49,904 nt of DNA, from NCBI GenBank assembly GCA_002362575.1, contig DEUM01000048.1, positions 1-49,904 on the forward strand, in the 5' to 3' direction. This stretch comes from Lachnoclostridium sp. UBA3262. GTDB taxonomy: Bacteria > Bacillota > Clostridia > Lachnospirales > Lachnospiraceae. The notes below the pieces were generated by a model. That model was not told the origin of the DNA. It ran no database searches and saw nothing but the letters and a program-made list of their open reading frames with translations. The first letter of the stretch is position 1. The number at the start of each line of letters is the position of its first letter. Below, piece after piece: positions 16,059 to 24,546 of this stretch. Both the position numbers and the translations under genes were made by a program.

Positions 16059-16143
16059 TAGTATAACCACAATAGTTATTTAGTAACTATTACTCCCACC
16101 CTATTATACGATGGAAGACACCCCGGTTCGCCGGGGTGTTTTT
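16059..16143 (+). ncRNA. Candidate small RNA, C-rich linker between two hairpins
   Basis: The extended -10 box TGC-TAGTAT (-10 at 16059-16064) would start RNA near 16071. The RNA opens with an 8-bp hairpin AATAGTTA/TAACTATT (16071-16091). A single-stranded stretch ACTCCCACCC follows, and a perfect terminator ends it (stem 16118-16139, UUCG loop). Total length is about 73 nt. A C-rich loop between two hairpins is how several Firmicutes regulatory RNAs (RsaE/RoxS type) pair with Shine-Dalgarno sequences. No open frame fits. The -35 box is poor. The stretch could instead be the leader and attenuator of asd, although asd has its own promoter downstream. Confidence 0.45.
16118..16143 (+). terminator. 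Terminator with UUCG tetraloop
   Basis: Stem ACACCCCGG (16118-16126) with CCGGGGTGT (16131-16139), TTCG loop, then T run to 16143. No protein gene on the plus strand ends upstream, so it must terminate a short transcript starting after 15852. Confidence 0.9.
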
Positions 16144-16173
16144 CCGTTGTCATAAGAAAATTTTTGTGATTTA

Positions 16174-16202
16174 TTGAAATTAAGCCGAAAATGTAGTATG
16201 AT
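16174..16202 (+). promoter_or_regulatory. Promoter of asd and the pyr genes
   Basis: TTGAAA (16174-16179), 17-bp spacer, TATGAT (16197-16202). The leader holds a small hairpin GCACAT/ATGTGC (16236-16254) ending 3 bases before the asd ribosome site TGGAGGA. No lysine riboswitch or PyrR attenuator was found. Confidence 0.7.
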
Positions 16203-16269
16203 GTTAGGGACTAAAGTGTCAAATGAGAAATAAATGCACATATAGAAGATGTGCGAATGGAGGAAGAAA

Positions 16270-17355
16270 ATGAGTAACAAGTTGAAAGTAGGTATCCTTG
16301 GCGGTACCGGAATGGTAGGACAGAGATTTATCTCCCTTTTAGAAAACCATCCGTGGTTTGAGGTAGTGACGATTGCCGCCAGTCCGCGAAGTGCGGGAAG
16401 TACCTATGAGGAGGCTGTTTCGGGACGTTGGAAAATGTCGACGCCGATGCCGGAAGCAGTAAAAAACATTATCGTGAAAAATGTCAACGATATCGAGGCA
16501 GTGAGCAGTGAGGTTGACTTTGTATTCAGCGCTGTGGATATGACAAAGGAAGAAATTAAAAAAATTGAGGAAGACTATGCAAAGACAGAGACTCCTGTTG
16601 TATCGAATAACAGCGCACATAGATGGACACCGGATGTGCCAATGATTGTACCGGAGGTAAATCCAGAGCATTTGGAAGTGATTGAGAGTCAGAAAAAGCG
16701 TCTTGGGACAAAGAAAGGATTTATCTGCGTAAAGCCAAACTGTTCGATTCAGAGCTATGCTCCGGCATTGACTGCGTGGAGAAAGTTTAAGCCGACGCTG
16801 GTTGTTGCTACGACGTATCAGGCGATATCTGGTGCTGGAAAGAATTTTACAGACTGGCCGGAAATGGAGCGGAATATTATTCCGTTTATCGGCGGGGAAG
16901 AAGAAAAGAGTGAACAGGAACCTCTCCGTATATGGGGAAAGGTAGAAAACGGTGAAATTGTAAAAGCAGATGGGCCGTTGATTACCAGCCAGTGTATTCG
17001 TGTTCCGGTTTTAGACGGGCATACGGCGGCAGTTTTTGTGAACTTTGAGGAAAACCCTACAAAAGAGGAACTGATACAGGCATTGACAGAGTTTAAGGGA
17101 GAGCCACAGGAACTTGGGCTGCCAAATGCTCCGAAACAGTTTATTCAGTATCTGGAGGACGATGACCGCCCTCAGGTAGCACTGGATGTAAACTATGAAA
17201 ACGGTTTTGGTATCAGTATCGGACGGCTGAGGGAGGACGCATACTTTGACTGGAAATTTGTCGGACTTTCTCATAATACAGTGCGCGGTGCGGCAGGAGG
17301 AGCGGTATTGATGGCAGAACTTTTGAAGGCAAAAGGCTATCTTACGGCAAAATAA
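16270..17355 (+). CDS. asd: Aspartate-semialdehyde dehydrogenase
   Basis: Reduces aspartyl phosphate to aspartate semialdehyde with NADPH, feeding lysine/diaminopimelate, threonine and methionine synthesis. It has 361 aa. The N-terminal Rossmann motif is VGILGGTGMVGQRF. The active-site Cys lies in KPNCSIQSY (C158), and GQ-equivalent segments YQAISGAGK and HNTVRGAAGGAVLMAELL follow. The length and NCS motif fit the archaeal/fungal-like ASD branch that is common in Clostridia. ATG 16270 follows TGGAGGA by 5 bases; an in-frame ATG at 16249 has no ribosome site. It is the first gene of a close-packed run into pyrimidine genes. Confidence 0.95.
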   Translation: MSNKLKVGILGGTGMVGQRFISLLENHPWFEVVTIAASPRSAGSTYEEAVSGRWKMSTPMPEAVKNIIVKNVNDIEAVSSEVDFVFSAVDMTKEEIKKIEEDYAKTETPVVSNNSAHRWTPDVPMIVPEVNPEHLEVIESQKKRLGTKKGFICVKPNCSIQSYAPALTAWRKFKPTLVVATTYQAISGAGKNFTDWPEMERNIIPFIGGEEEKSEQEPLRIWGKVENGEIVKADGPLITSQCIRVPVLDGHTAAVFVNFEENPTKEELIQALTEFKGEPQELGLPNAPKQFIQYLEDDDRPQVALDVNYENGFGISIGRLREDAYFDWKFVGLSHNTVRGAAGGAVLMAELLKAKGYLTAK

Positions 17356-17370
17356 AAAATGGAGGTTTCT

Positions 17371-17826
17371 ATGGGAAAATTTCGTATTCTGTTAAAAGGA
17401 ATTGTTCAGTACAAGGACAGCTATCTGGCAGTAGAGCGGTGGTATGATGACAGAATTTTTGAGCCGTACCAGTGGGAATTTGTCGATGGTGAAATGGAAT
17501 TTGGTGAGACGCCGGAAAAAGCGGTAGCGCGGATTATCGCAGAAAAGACAGGCGTTCCTGTGCAAGTAGATAAACCCCTTTATACATGGGGGTTTACGGC
17601 GGGGGAAATCTGTACGGCGGGAATTGCATTTCTTTGTGACGCACAGACAGATCAGGTAGTTCTCTCGGAGGAACTTCACGACAGCCAGTGGGTGCCGAAG
17701 GATGAAATCACGAATGTAATTACAAATAAGGCAGTGGTAGCGGATATCGAAAAGGCAGGGCTGGCAAACAGCTTTGATTTAGATGACTTTGGAAAGGTGG
17801 ATTTATTTATTGAACCTATGGATTAA
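17371..17826 (+). CDS. Nudix-fold protein with degenerate Nudix box
   Basis: Product of 151 aa resembling a Nudix hydrolase fold: N-terminal FRILLKGIVQYKDSYLAVER and EPYQWEFVDGEMEFGETPEKA. The box G-x5-E-x7-R-E-U-x-E-E-x-G-U is present as G40, E46, R54, G61, but the two catalytic glutamates of REUxEE read I55 and K59 (only E58 remains). Hydrolysis is therefore doubtful; the protein may bind nucleotides without cleaving them. GGAGGT (17361-17366) precedes ATG 17371. Its last 17 bp overlap the chosen start of pyrC, so it belongs to the pyrimidine run and may sense or salvage a nucleotide. That role is inference. Confidence 0.82.
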   Translation: MGKFRILLKGIVQYKDSYLAVERWYDDRIFEPYQWEFVDGEMEFGETPEKAVARIIAEKTGVPVQVDKPLYTWGFTAGEICTAGIAFLCDAQTDQVVLSEELHDSQWVPKDEITNVITNKAVVADIEKAGLANSFDLDDFGKVDLFIEPMD

Positions 17827-19123
17827 AAATGGGCACCTTTTGGATCCCGTGAATCATCGCGATGAAATATGTGATATATATGTAGAGGATGGAAAGGTTG
17901 CTGTAGCAGGCAGCCTTTCGTCAGATACAGAGGAAGAAATGAAGGGCAGCCAGACAGTCGTCATTGACGCAGCGGGAAAATATGTAATGCCCGGCTTTCT
18001 GGACCTCCATGTACATTTGCGTGAACCGGGGTTTGAGTATAAGGAAACGATTAAAACAGGAACGGCTGCGGCAGCAAAAGGCGGTTTTACGGCAGTGTGC
18101 CCGATGCCAAATACAAAACCGGTAACGGACTCTCCGGAGATGATACGGAAGGTGCTTGCGATAGCAGAGCGCGACAGCCGGATTCATGTATATCCGGTCG
18201 GTGCGGTAACGAAAGGACAGCAGGGAGAAGAACAGACAGATATTGCAGGCATGGTAAAGGCGGGCGCGCGGGCGATTAGCGAGGATGGAAAGTCGGTGAT
18301 GAACGCGGAGCTTTACCGTGAGGCTATGAAAGAGGCGGCTAAGGCCGGGATTCCGGTACTTGCCCACTGTGAAGACAAAAATATGGTTGGCAGAGGGGCA
18401 ATGAATGAGGGGAAAAAAGCAGAGGAACTCGGCATGGCAGGTATTTCCAATGCGGTAGAGGACGTCATTGTGGCAAGGGATATCCTGCTTGCAAAAGAGA
18501 CGGGAGCAAAGCTTCATCTGTGCCATTGCTCGACCAGAGACAGTGTTTCCATGCTCCGCTTCGCAAAGGAACATGGCGTGGACGTTTCGGGAGAGGTATG
18601 CCCTCATCATTTTGCGATGACAGAGGACGAGATTCCGGGCGACGATGCAAATTATAAAATGAATCCGCCGCTGCGAAGCAGGGAAGATGTAAAAGCCCTG
18701 TGCGACGGCCTATCAGAGGGAGTAATGGAAGCGATATCGACAGACCATGCCCCGCACGGCGAGGAGGAAAAGAAAAAATCCATTGCCGACGCCCCGTTTG
18801 GTATTGTAGGCTCGGAAACGGCATATGCACTGGCAGTAACCTATTTAGTTAAAAATGGGTATTTGACGCCAATGCAGTTAGTAGAGCGTATGAGTACAAA
18901 CCCGTGCCGGATTCTTGGCGTACAGGGAGGAAGCCTTGGCGTCGGTATGCCGGCAGATATTACGATAGCAGATATGTCTACGGAATATATCATTGATAAA
19001 AATACTTTTGTTTCAAAGGGAAAAAACACGCCATTTCATGGGACAAAGGTTCAGGGAAGGGTGTTTTACACCATCGTGGGAGGAGAAATTGTGTATCAAT
19101 ACGAGGAGGAAATTTATGATTAA
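17810..19123 (+). CDS. pyrC: Dihydroorotase
   Basis: Cyclises N-carbamoyl-aspartate to dihydroorotate, the third step of UMP synthesis. It has about 437 aa and is zinc-dependent of the amidohydrolase superfamily, type I (long form). Motifs are DLHVHLREPGFEYKETI (metal-binding HxH), GFTAVCPMPNTKP, AHCEDKN, HLCHCSTRDSV and AISTDHAPH (catalytic Asp). The start is uncertain. TTG 17810 gives an N-terminus MNLWIKNGHLLDPV typical of the family and sits 9 bases after AAGGTGG (17794-17800). ATG 17783 would add nine atypical residues. The 3' end overlaps pyrF by 8 bp. Confidence 0.95.
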   Translation: MNLWIKNGHLLDPVNHRDEICDIYVEDGKVAVAGSLSSDTEEEMKGSQTVVIDAAGKYVMPGFLDLHVHLREPGFEYKETIKTGTAAAAKGGFTAVCPMPNTKPVTDSPEMIRKVLAIAERDSRIHVYPVGAVTKGQQGEEQTDIAGMVKAGARAISEDGKSVMNAELYREAMKEAAKAGIPVLAHCEDKNMVGRGAMNEGKKAEELGMAGISNAVEDVIVARDILLAKETGAKLHLCHCSTRDSVSMLRFAKEHGVDVSGEVCPHHFAMTEDEIPGDDANYKMNPPLRSREDVKALCDGLSEGVMEAISTDHAPHGEEEKKKSIADAPFGIVGSETAYALAVTYLVKNGYLTPMQLVERMSTNPCRILGVQGGSLGVGMPADITIADMSTEYIIDKNTFVSKGKNTPFHGTKVQGRVFYTIVGGEIVYQYEEEIYD

Positions 19124-20033
19124 CAAGTTAATAGAAAATATAAAAAAGACAGAGGCGCCGATTGTAGTTGGATTGGATCCAATGCTCGGCTATGTGCCCA
19201 AATACATACTGGATAAGGCGGTAAAGGAGCAGGGAGAGACGCTGGAAGCGGCGGGAGCGGCAGTCTGGGAGTACAATAAGGGAATCATCGATGCGACCTG
19301 CGATTTGATTCCGGCAGTGAAACCGCAGATTGCGATGTACGAGCAGTTCGGGATTCCGGGCATAGAAGCATTTAAAAAGACAGTGGATTACTGTAAGGAA
19401 AAGGGACTGGTCGTTATCGGTGATATTAAGCGCGGTGATATTGGTTCTACTTCAACTGCTTACGCTGTCGGACATTTGGGCAAGGTACAGATAGGGAGCA
19501 AAAAACTGTCCGGGTTCGATGAAGATTTTGTCACAGTAAATCCTTATCTTGGCTCGGACGGTGTAAATCCGTTTATCGATGTCTGTAAAGAGGAAAAGAA
19601 GGGGATTTTCGTCCTTGTAAAGACCTCAAATCCTTCCTCCGGGGAATTTCAGGATAAAAAAATTAATGGCAGGCCATTGTATGAGATTGTCGGCGAGAAG
19701 GTAGCAGAATGGGGCGCCGGATGTATGGGCGGTTCCTACAGTTATGTGGGTGCTGTCGTGGGAGCAACCTATCCTGAGATGGGCAAGGTACTTCGTAAGA
19801 TTATGCCAAAGACTTACATTTTGGTGCCGGGATATGGCGCGCAGGGTGGAACGGCAGCGGATTTGAAACCGTATTTCAATGAAGACGGTCTGGGAGCTAT
19901 CGTCAACTCCTCCCGCGGCATTATCTGTGCCTATAAGCAGGAAAAGTATGCACAGTATGGCGAATCGGGTTATGCAGAAGCTTCCCGTCAGGCAGTGATA
20001 GATATGAAAAACGATATCAGCAGTATTTTTTAG
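19116..20033 (+). CDS. pyrF: Orotidine 5'-phosphate decarboxylase
   Basis: Last step of de novo UMP synthesis. It has 305 aa, the long (type 2) PyrF branch rather than the roughly 240-aa type. The substrate Asp/Lys network is visible: VGLDPMLGYVP at the N-terminus, AVKPQIAMYEQFG, the catalytic GDIKRGDIGST, FVTVNPYLGSDG, VLVKTSNPSS and the phosphate-binding VPGYGAQGG. ATG 19116 lies within the end of pyrC (8-bp overlap) and follows GAGGAGG. Longer upstream starts fall inside pyrC in another frame and were rejected. The next gene begins 12 bases after the stop. Confidence 0.95.
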   Translation: MINKLIENIKKTEAPIVVGLDPMLGYVPKYILDKAVKEQGETLEAAGAAVWEYNKGIIDATCDLIPAVKPQIAMYEQFGIPGIEAFKKTVDYCKEKGLVVIGDIKRGDIGSTSTAYAVGHLGKVQIGSKKLSGFDEDFVTVNPYLGSDGVNPFIDVCKEEKKGIFVLVKTSNPSSGEFQDKKINGRPLYEIVGEKVAEWGAGCMGGSYSYVGAVVGATYPEMGKVLRKIMPKTYILVPGYGAQGGTAADLKPYFNEDGLGAIVNSSRGIICAYKQEKYAQYGESGYAEASRQAVIDMKNDISSIF

Positions 20034-20045
20034 ATGGAGGTACAT

Positions 20046-20831
20046 ATGTCAAAGAAACAGTGTATGGCGAAGGTAACGTCTGTGACTAAGCTGGCGGAGG
20101 GAATCTTTTCTATGTGGCTTTCCGCTCCTGAGATTGCGGAGCAGGCTGTACCCGGACAATTCCTCTCTCTGTACTGTAAGGATAAGGATAAGCTTCTTCC
20201 GAGACCGATTAGTCTCTGTGAAATCGAAAGAGGAGAGGGGGTTCTCCGTCTCGTATTCCGTGTCGTGGGTGCAGGGACAGAGGAGTTTTCCAAGATGAAT
20301 CCGGGCGAGGAAATAAAAGTACTAGGACCGCTTGGCAATGGTTTTCCGATAGAGGAAGTAAAAAACGCTGGAAAGAGGGCTGTCCTGATTGGCGGAGGTA
20401 TCGGAATCCCCCCACTACTACAATTGTCGAAAGAATTTCAGGGACAGGTGACTACCGTTGTAGGATACCGAAATTCCGATACTTTTTTGTTAAAGGAGCT
20501 GGAGAAGGCAGCCGACTGTGTTGTCATAGCGACAGAGGATGGAAGTATCGGAACAAAAGGAAATGTGATAGATGCAATCCATGAAGGGCAGATAACAGGA
20601 GATATCGTGTATTCCTGTGGACCAACGCCGATGCTCCGCGGGGTAAAGGCATGGAGTGAGGAGGAAAAAATTCCGGCGTGGATTTCCATGGAGGAAAAAA
20701 TGGCGTGTGGAATCGGCGCTTGCTTAGCTTGCGTGTGTCAGTCGAAGGACATAGATGACCATTCTAAAGTGCACAATAAGCGGATTTGTAAAGATGGTCC
20801 GGTTTTTTTGGCAGAGGAAATAGAATTATAA
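20046..20831 (+). CDS. pyrK: Dihydroorotate dehydrogenase electron-transfer subunit
   Basis: FAD and [2Fe-2S] subunit that passes electrons from the catalytic PyrD subunit to NAD+. It has 261 aa, normal. FAD-binding LLPRPISLCEIER comes first, then the NAD-binding region with VLIGGGIGIPPLLQL and YSCGPTPML. The C-terminal iron-sulfur Cys cluster is MACGIGACLACVCQ plus RICKDGPVF (four Cys ligands). ATG 20046 is preceded by GGAGGT (20036-20041); ATG 20034 lies on top of that site. Its presence with PyrD defines a class 1B, NAD-linked enzyme. Confidence 0.95.
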   Translation: MSKKQCMAKVTSVTKLAEGIFSMWLSAPEIAEQAVPGQFLSLYCKDKDKLLPRPISLCEIERGEGVLRLVFRVVGAGTEEFSKMNPGEEIKVLGPLGNGFPIEEVKNAGKRAVLIGGGIGIPPLLQLSKEFQGQVTTVVGYRNSDTFLLKELEKAADCVVIATEDGSIGTKGNVIDAIHEGQITGDIVYSCGPTPMLRGVKAWSEEEKIPAWISMEEKMACGIGACLACVCQSKDIDDHSKVHNKRICKDGPVFLAEEIEL

Positions 20832-20851
20832 AATAGGAGGCGCAGTGCAGT

Positions 20852-21769
20852 ATGAACCGAAGATTAGCAGTCAATTTTGCCGGAATTACTTTTGACAATC
20901 CGGTAACAACGGCCTCCGGAACCTTTGGCTCGGGGCTTGAATACAGTGAATTTGTCGGCCTTGACAGACTGGGGGCGGTTACGACAAAGGGGGTAGCAAG
21001 TGTACCGTGGCAGGGAAATCCAACCCCCCGGATTGTCGAAACACATGCCGGGATGCTGAATGCGATTGGGCTTCAGAATCCGGGGATAGATACATTAATT
21101 GAGAGGGATTTACCATATTTACATAAAAAAGGCGCACGCATTATTGTCAATGTGTGCGGACATTCGAAAGAGGATTACGTGGAAGTAGTAGAGCGCCTCG
21201 CAGAGGAAGACGTCGATATGCTGGAAATCAATATTTCCTGCCCGAACGTAAAGGCAGGTGGAATTGCCTTTGGGCAGAAGCCGGAGATGGCAGAGGAGAT
21301 TACAAGGGCAGTGAAGGAGAAGGCAAGGCAGCCGGTCATTATGAAACTGAGTCCGAATGTGACAGATATTACGGAGATGGCAAAGGCTGTGGAAGCCGGG
21401 GGAGCGGACGGCGTTTCTCTCATCAACACGCTGACCGGAATGAAGATTGATGTAGCCCGTAAGACGTTTGCACTTGCCAATCAGACCGGCGGGATGTCGG
21501 GGCCTTGTGTGAAGCCGATTGCCGTGCGCATGGTATATCAGGTGGCGAACGCCGTAAAAATCCCAGTCCTTGGGATGGGAGGCATACAAAACACGGAGGA
21601 TGCACTGGAATTTTTGATGGCAGGGGCGACGATGGTTGCTGTGGGAACAGCAAATTTCTTCCATCCCTATGCGACGATGGAGATTATAGACGGGCTGGCA
21701 GAGTATACAGAGCGGGAAAATCTGGACAGCATAACGGATATTATAGGATGCGTTGGCCGACAGGAATAA
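20852..21769 (+). CDS. pyrD: Dihydroorotate dehydrogenase catalytic subunit (class 1B)
   Basis: Oxidises dihydroorotate to orotate using FMN, with PyrK as partner. It has 305 aa. Key motifs are NPVTTASGTFG, TTKGVASVPWQGNP, NAIGLQNPG, the catalytic Cys in EINISCPNVKAGG, VIMKLSPNVTDI, SLINTLTG and GMGGIQNTEDALEF. The class 1B Cys (not Ser as in class 2) agrees with the adjacent pyrK. The ribosome site AGGAGG is 11 bases from ATG 20852, a little long. No terminator follows; the next gene, a surface protein, starts 65 bp later. Confidence 0.95.
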   Translation: MNRRLAVNFAGITFDNPVTTASGTFGSGLEYSEFVGLDRLGAVTTKGVASVPWQGNPTPRIVETHAGMLNAIGLQNPGIDTLIERDLPYLHKKGARIIVNVCGHSKEDYVEVVERLAEEDVDMLEINISCPNVKAGGIAFGQKPEMAEEITRAVKEKARQPVIMKLSPNVTDITEMAKAVEAGGADGVSLINTLTGMKIDVARKTFALANQTGGMSGPCVKPIAVRMVYQVANAVKIPVLGMGGIQNTEDALEFLMAGATMVAVGTANFFHPYATMEIIDGLAEYTERENLDSITDIIGCVGRQE

Positions 21770-21834
21770 TGGTCTGCTCTGATAAATTAGGAATAACAAA
21801 TTTTTTAAACAAATAAGAAAGAATGGAGGTCACT

Positions 21835-24546
21835 ATGAATAGTTGGAAAGAGAGAATGAGAAAACGTATCGTTTCGACAGGAAAGAAGTACAAGGCTCTG
21901 CGTGCACCAGTGCTGGCAGTCACGATACTATTTTTAGTCGTATATCACAGCGTGAGAAAATTTTTGACAGAATTTTTGTATCATCCGGTACGGCATAGGG
22001 TTACGGTCGGTATTCTGATTGCTGCTTTTTTGGCGGTGCAGCTTGGAAATGGTTTCGTCTTTGCGGACAAGGAGGAAGCGGGCAAAGCTACCATTTTATC
22101 TTTTTCTAAAATAGAAAGAAATATCCTTTCGCAAAAGCTGGAAACCGGAGCAGATGAGAACGATATCGTTCTACCGGAAAAATTAAAAGCAAAGGTAGAA
22201 GTAGATAACGAGGCAGATAGCGAGGAGGATGTGAAGGCAGAGTCTGCTGCCACGGGAAGCAGTGTTCAGGCGGAGAATACGGATAAAGAAGAAAAGGTGG
22301 AGACGATTTCCGTTGGTGTCGCATGGAAGCTTGTGGATGTGGAGACAAGGTCAGGAGAGAAAAAGGACACATTCGATGGAAATGCAGCAGGCACATACCG
22401 TTACCGCGCTGCTTTATCGCAGAAATATGAGATAGCGGAGGATTGTGAACTTCCGATTATTACCGTGACGGTAGAAGAACGGACCGTCGAGGAGGAAAAT
22501 AAAGAAGAACAGGCTAAAAACAATGCGGCTAAGGAGCAGGCAAAGAAGAAAACATCGGTTATGAAAGGCTCTGCCCGTTTGGGAGATACCGGTGTGGCAA
22601 AGATTGGTGATACCTGCTACGATACATTGCAGGAGGCTATCGATGCGTCGACAGGAGGCACAGAAAGTAATCCTGTCAAAATTGAAATCATATCGGATAT
22701 GACACTGGCAGATAAGCAGGAAGTTTATGTTCGTACAGGCAAACATGTTCAATTGGTTTCTTCCGGAAAATATACGATAAAGCGGGCAGACGGGCTGCAA
22801 AGAGCACTGTTAATCGTAGAGAAGGAAAGTACACTGGTACTTGGCTCCGCCAGTGGCATGGGAACGAATACACTGACACTGGACGGTGGAGCTGTATGGA
22901 CTGGTGCGGCGGACGCTTTACTGGGACGGGGAACGACAAACTCCGGTGTAAAGAGCTCTCTGCGTCCGCTTATTGACGCAGGAGGTGAGTATGGTTCTGG
23001 TGGCAGTGTATATCTGTACAGGGGAGTGATTTTGCAGAACAACGATTGTCAGGGTAACAATTATGGCAGTGCGATAACGGCTGCTAGCGGGGCATGTATA
23101 TATCTCCGTGGTGGGATAATACAGAACAATTATACTGTCAATTCCGGTGGTGCAATAAAAATGTACAGTGGCAGCCGTATGTATATGACAGACGGAAGAA
23201 TTTCGGGAAACAGCGCGAATAACCATGGCGGCGGAATACAGATTTATGGTGGCGACGGGGGTGAAAACGCGGCTTCAAAAACGTCGGTCTTTGAAATGTC
23301 AGGCGGTGTAATAAAGAATAACCGTTGTAAAAAGTATGGTGGCGGTATTACCGTATCGGATTATTCGGATGTTACTTTATCCGGGGATGCAATGATTATA
23401 GATAATTCAACGGATAACGATGGAAGTTTTCCAGGCGGCGGCGTGGCATTTGCGGATAAGAATACGTCACTGAAGGTATCCGGCAGTGTAAAGATTTTTG
23501 GTAATATCCGCGATGGTAAAAATGATAATCTTCATGTCGGCTCCTATTCTTGTAACAAGGTGTCAGTGGATTCTCTGGATGCGGATGCACGTATCGGTGT
23601 AACACATGCGAACCAAACCGGAATTTTTACGGAAACGATAGATACGTCTTACAGACAGAATTTTTTCAGCGACAATAATGACTATACAGTAAAGGCAACG
23701 GCTGACAGTGAACTTGAAATTAGCGCGGGAACGATTAAAATTACCGGACAGCCTACCGTGCCAAATTATCCTTCGGAAAAGGAAATTTCTGTTACGGCAA
23801 CGGGCAGCGGCACTTTGTCATATCAGTGGTATACCTATCAGGAGGGTGGCAGTATAGAGAGGGCTTCCGGTGATTCGACAAAGAGTACCTACACTCTGCC
23901 GGATGATTTGGATGCCGGAGAACACTTTTACTATTGTGCAGTGTCAGATGGCAGTTCTTCGGATGCGTCAAAGATTATTAAGATAAGTGTAGCGGGAACG
24001 AAAAAGACAAGCGTGACATATAATTATAGAGCAAATGGCGGTGATTCTGCGGATAAGAAGAAAGCTTCCGTGGCAGATGGCGGGGACGTCGACTTATCCG
24101 TAAAGGCGTTCAAAGACGGCTGGACTTTTGTGGGCTGGAATACGGATGTTGACGCAACACAGAAACTGGACAGTCTGCAGGCTGGTGCGGACGATATTGT
24201 CCTTTATGCGATTTACAAAAAGACGCTGGAAGCGAAATTCTATTCCGGCAACAGTAGAATGACGTCGGTTGAGGTAACAATCTATAATAACAGTACGAGT
24301 GGAAAGATTACTGTTCCGGCATTAGATACCCGGACCGGGGAGACGGCAGTCGGCTATGCAAGTCATAACACGGGAGCTGTGCAGACGAGTCCGGAAGCGA
24401 GAGCGGGACAATCGTTTACGTTAGAGGATGAGAAGTCACCATATCAGTTTTATGGTATTTACGAGAAAGAGATTACGTACGCTATGATAGTCTGGGAGGC
24501 GGAACCGTGCCGTCCTCCCAAACGGCGAAGGCTTATACTAACATAG
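21835..24546 (+). CDS. Large cell-surface protein, 5' part (frameshifted)
   Basis: First part (903 codons) of what looks like a single roughly 1475-aa surface protein. N-terminus: basic region, two hydrophobic segments (about 25-38 and 55-78) and a signal-like end FVFADKEE. A disordered acidic region follows. From about 230 to 600 lies a right-handed beta-helix of short repeats (GGIIQNNYTVNSGGAIKMYS, GGVIKNNRCKKYGGGITVS). Then come an Ig-like segment (KITGQPTVPNYPSEKEISV) and InlB/Listeria-Bacteroides repeats (TYNYRANGG...GWTFVGWNTD). The last about 20 residues (AMIVWEAEPCRPPKRRR) do not fit a repeat. The frame that continues the repeat lies one base over (see the frameshift finding at about 24480). 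GGAGGT precedes ATG 21835; ATG 21823 overlaps the site. Confidence 0.82.
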   Translation: MNSWKERMRKRIVSTGKKYKALRAPVLAVTILFLVVYHSVRKFLTEFLYHPVRHRVTVGILIAAFLAVQLGNGFVFADKEEAGKATILSFSKIERNILSQKLETGADENDIVLPEKLKAKVEVDNEADSEEDVKAESAATGSSVQAENTDKEEKVETISVGVAWKLVDVETRSGEKKDTFDGNAAGTYRYRAALSQKYEIAEDCELPIITVTVEERTVEEENKEEQAKNNAAKEQAKKKTSVMKGSARLGDTGVAKIGDTCYDTLQEAIDASTGGTESNPVKIEIISDMTLADKQEVYVRTGKHVQLVSSGKYTIKRADGLQRALLIVEKESTLVLGSASGMGTNTLTLDGGAVWTGAADALLGRGTTNSGVKSSLRPLIDAGGEYGSGGSVYLYRGVILQNNDCQGNNYGSAITAASGACIYLRGGIIQNNYTVNSGGAIKMYSGSRMYMTDGRISGNSANNHGGGIQIYGGDGGENAASKTSVFEMSGGVIKNNRCKKYGGGITVSDYSDVTLSGDAMIIDNSTDNDGSFPGGGVAFADKNTSLKVSGSVKIFGNIRDGKNDNLHVGSYSCNKVSVDSLDADARIGVTHANQTGIFTETIDTSYRQNFFSDNNDYTVKATADSELEISAGTIKITGQPTVPNYPSEKEISVTATGSGTLSYQWYTYQEGGSIERASGDSTKSTYTLPDDLDAGEHFYYCAVSDGSSSDASKIIKISVAGTKKTSVTYNYRANGGDSADKKKASVADGGDVDLSVKAFKDGWTFVGWNTDVDATQKLDSLQAGADDIVLYAIYKKTLEAKFYSGNSRMTSVEVTIYNNSTSGKITVPALDTRTGETAVGYASHNTGAVQTSPEARAGQSFTLEDEKSPYQFYGIYEKEITYAMIVWEAEPCRPPKRRRLILT

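Noticed and set aside
16144..16269. Lysine riboswitch or other aptamer ahead of asd
   Set aside because: Only about 65 nt of leader after the promoter with one small hairpin; too short for an L-box.
18993..19115. N-terminal extension of pyrF by 41 codons
   Set aside because: It lies within pyrC in another frame; ATG 19116 has a good ribosome site and gives the family N-terminus.
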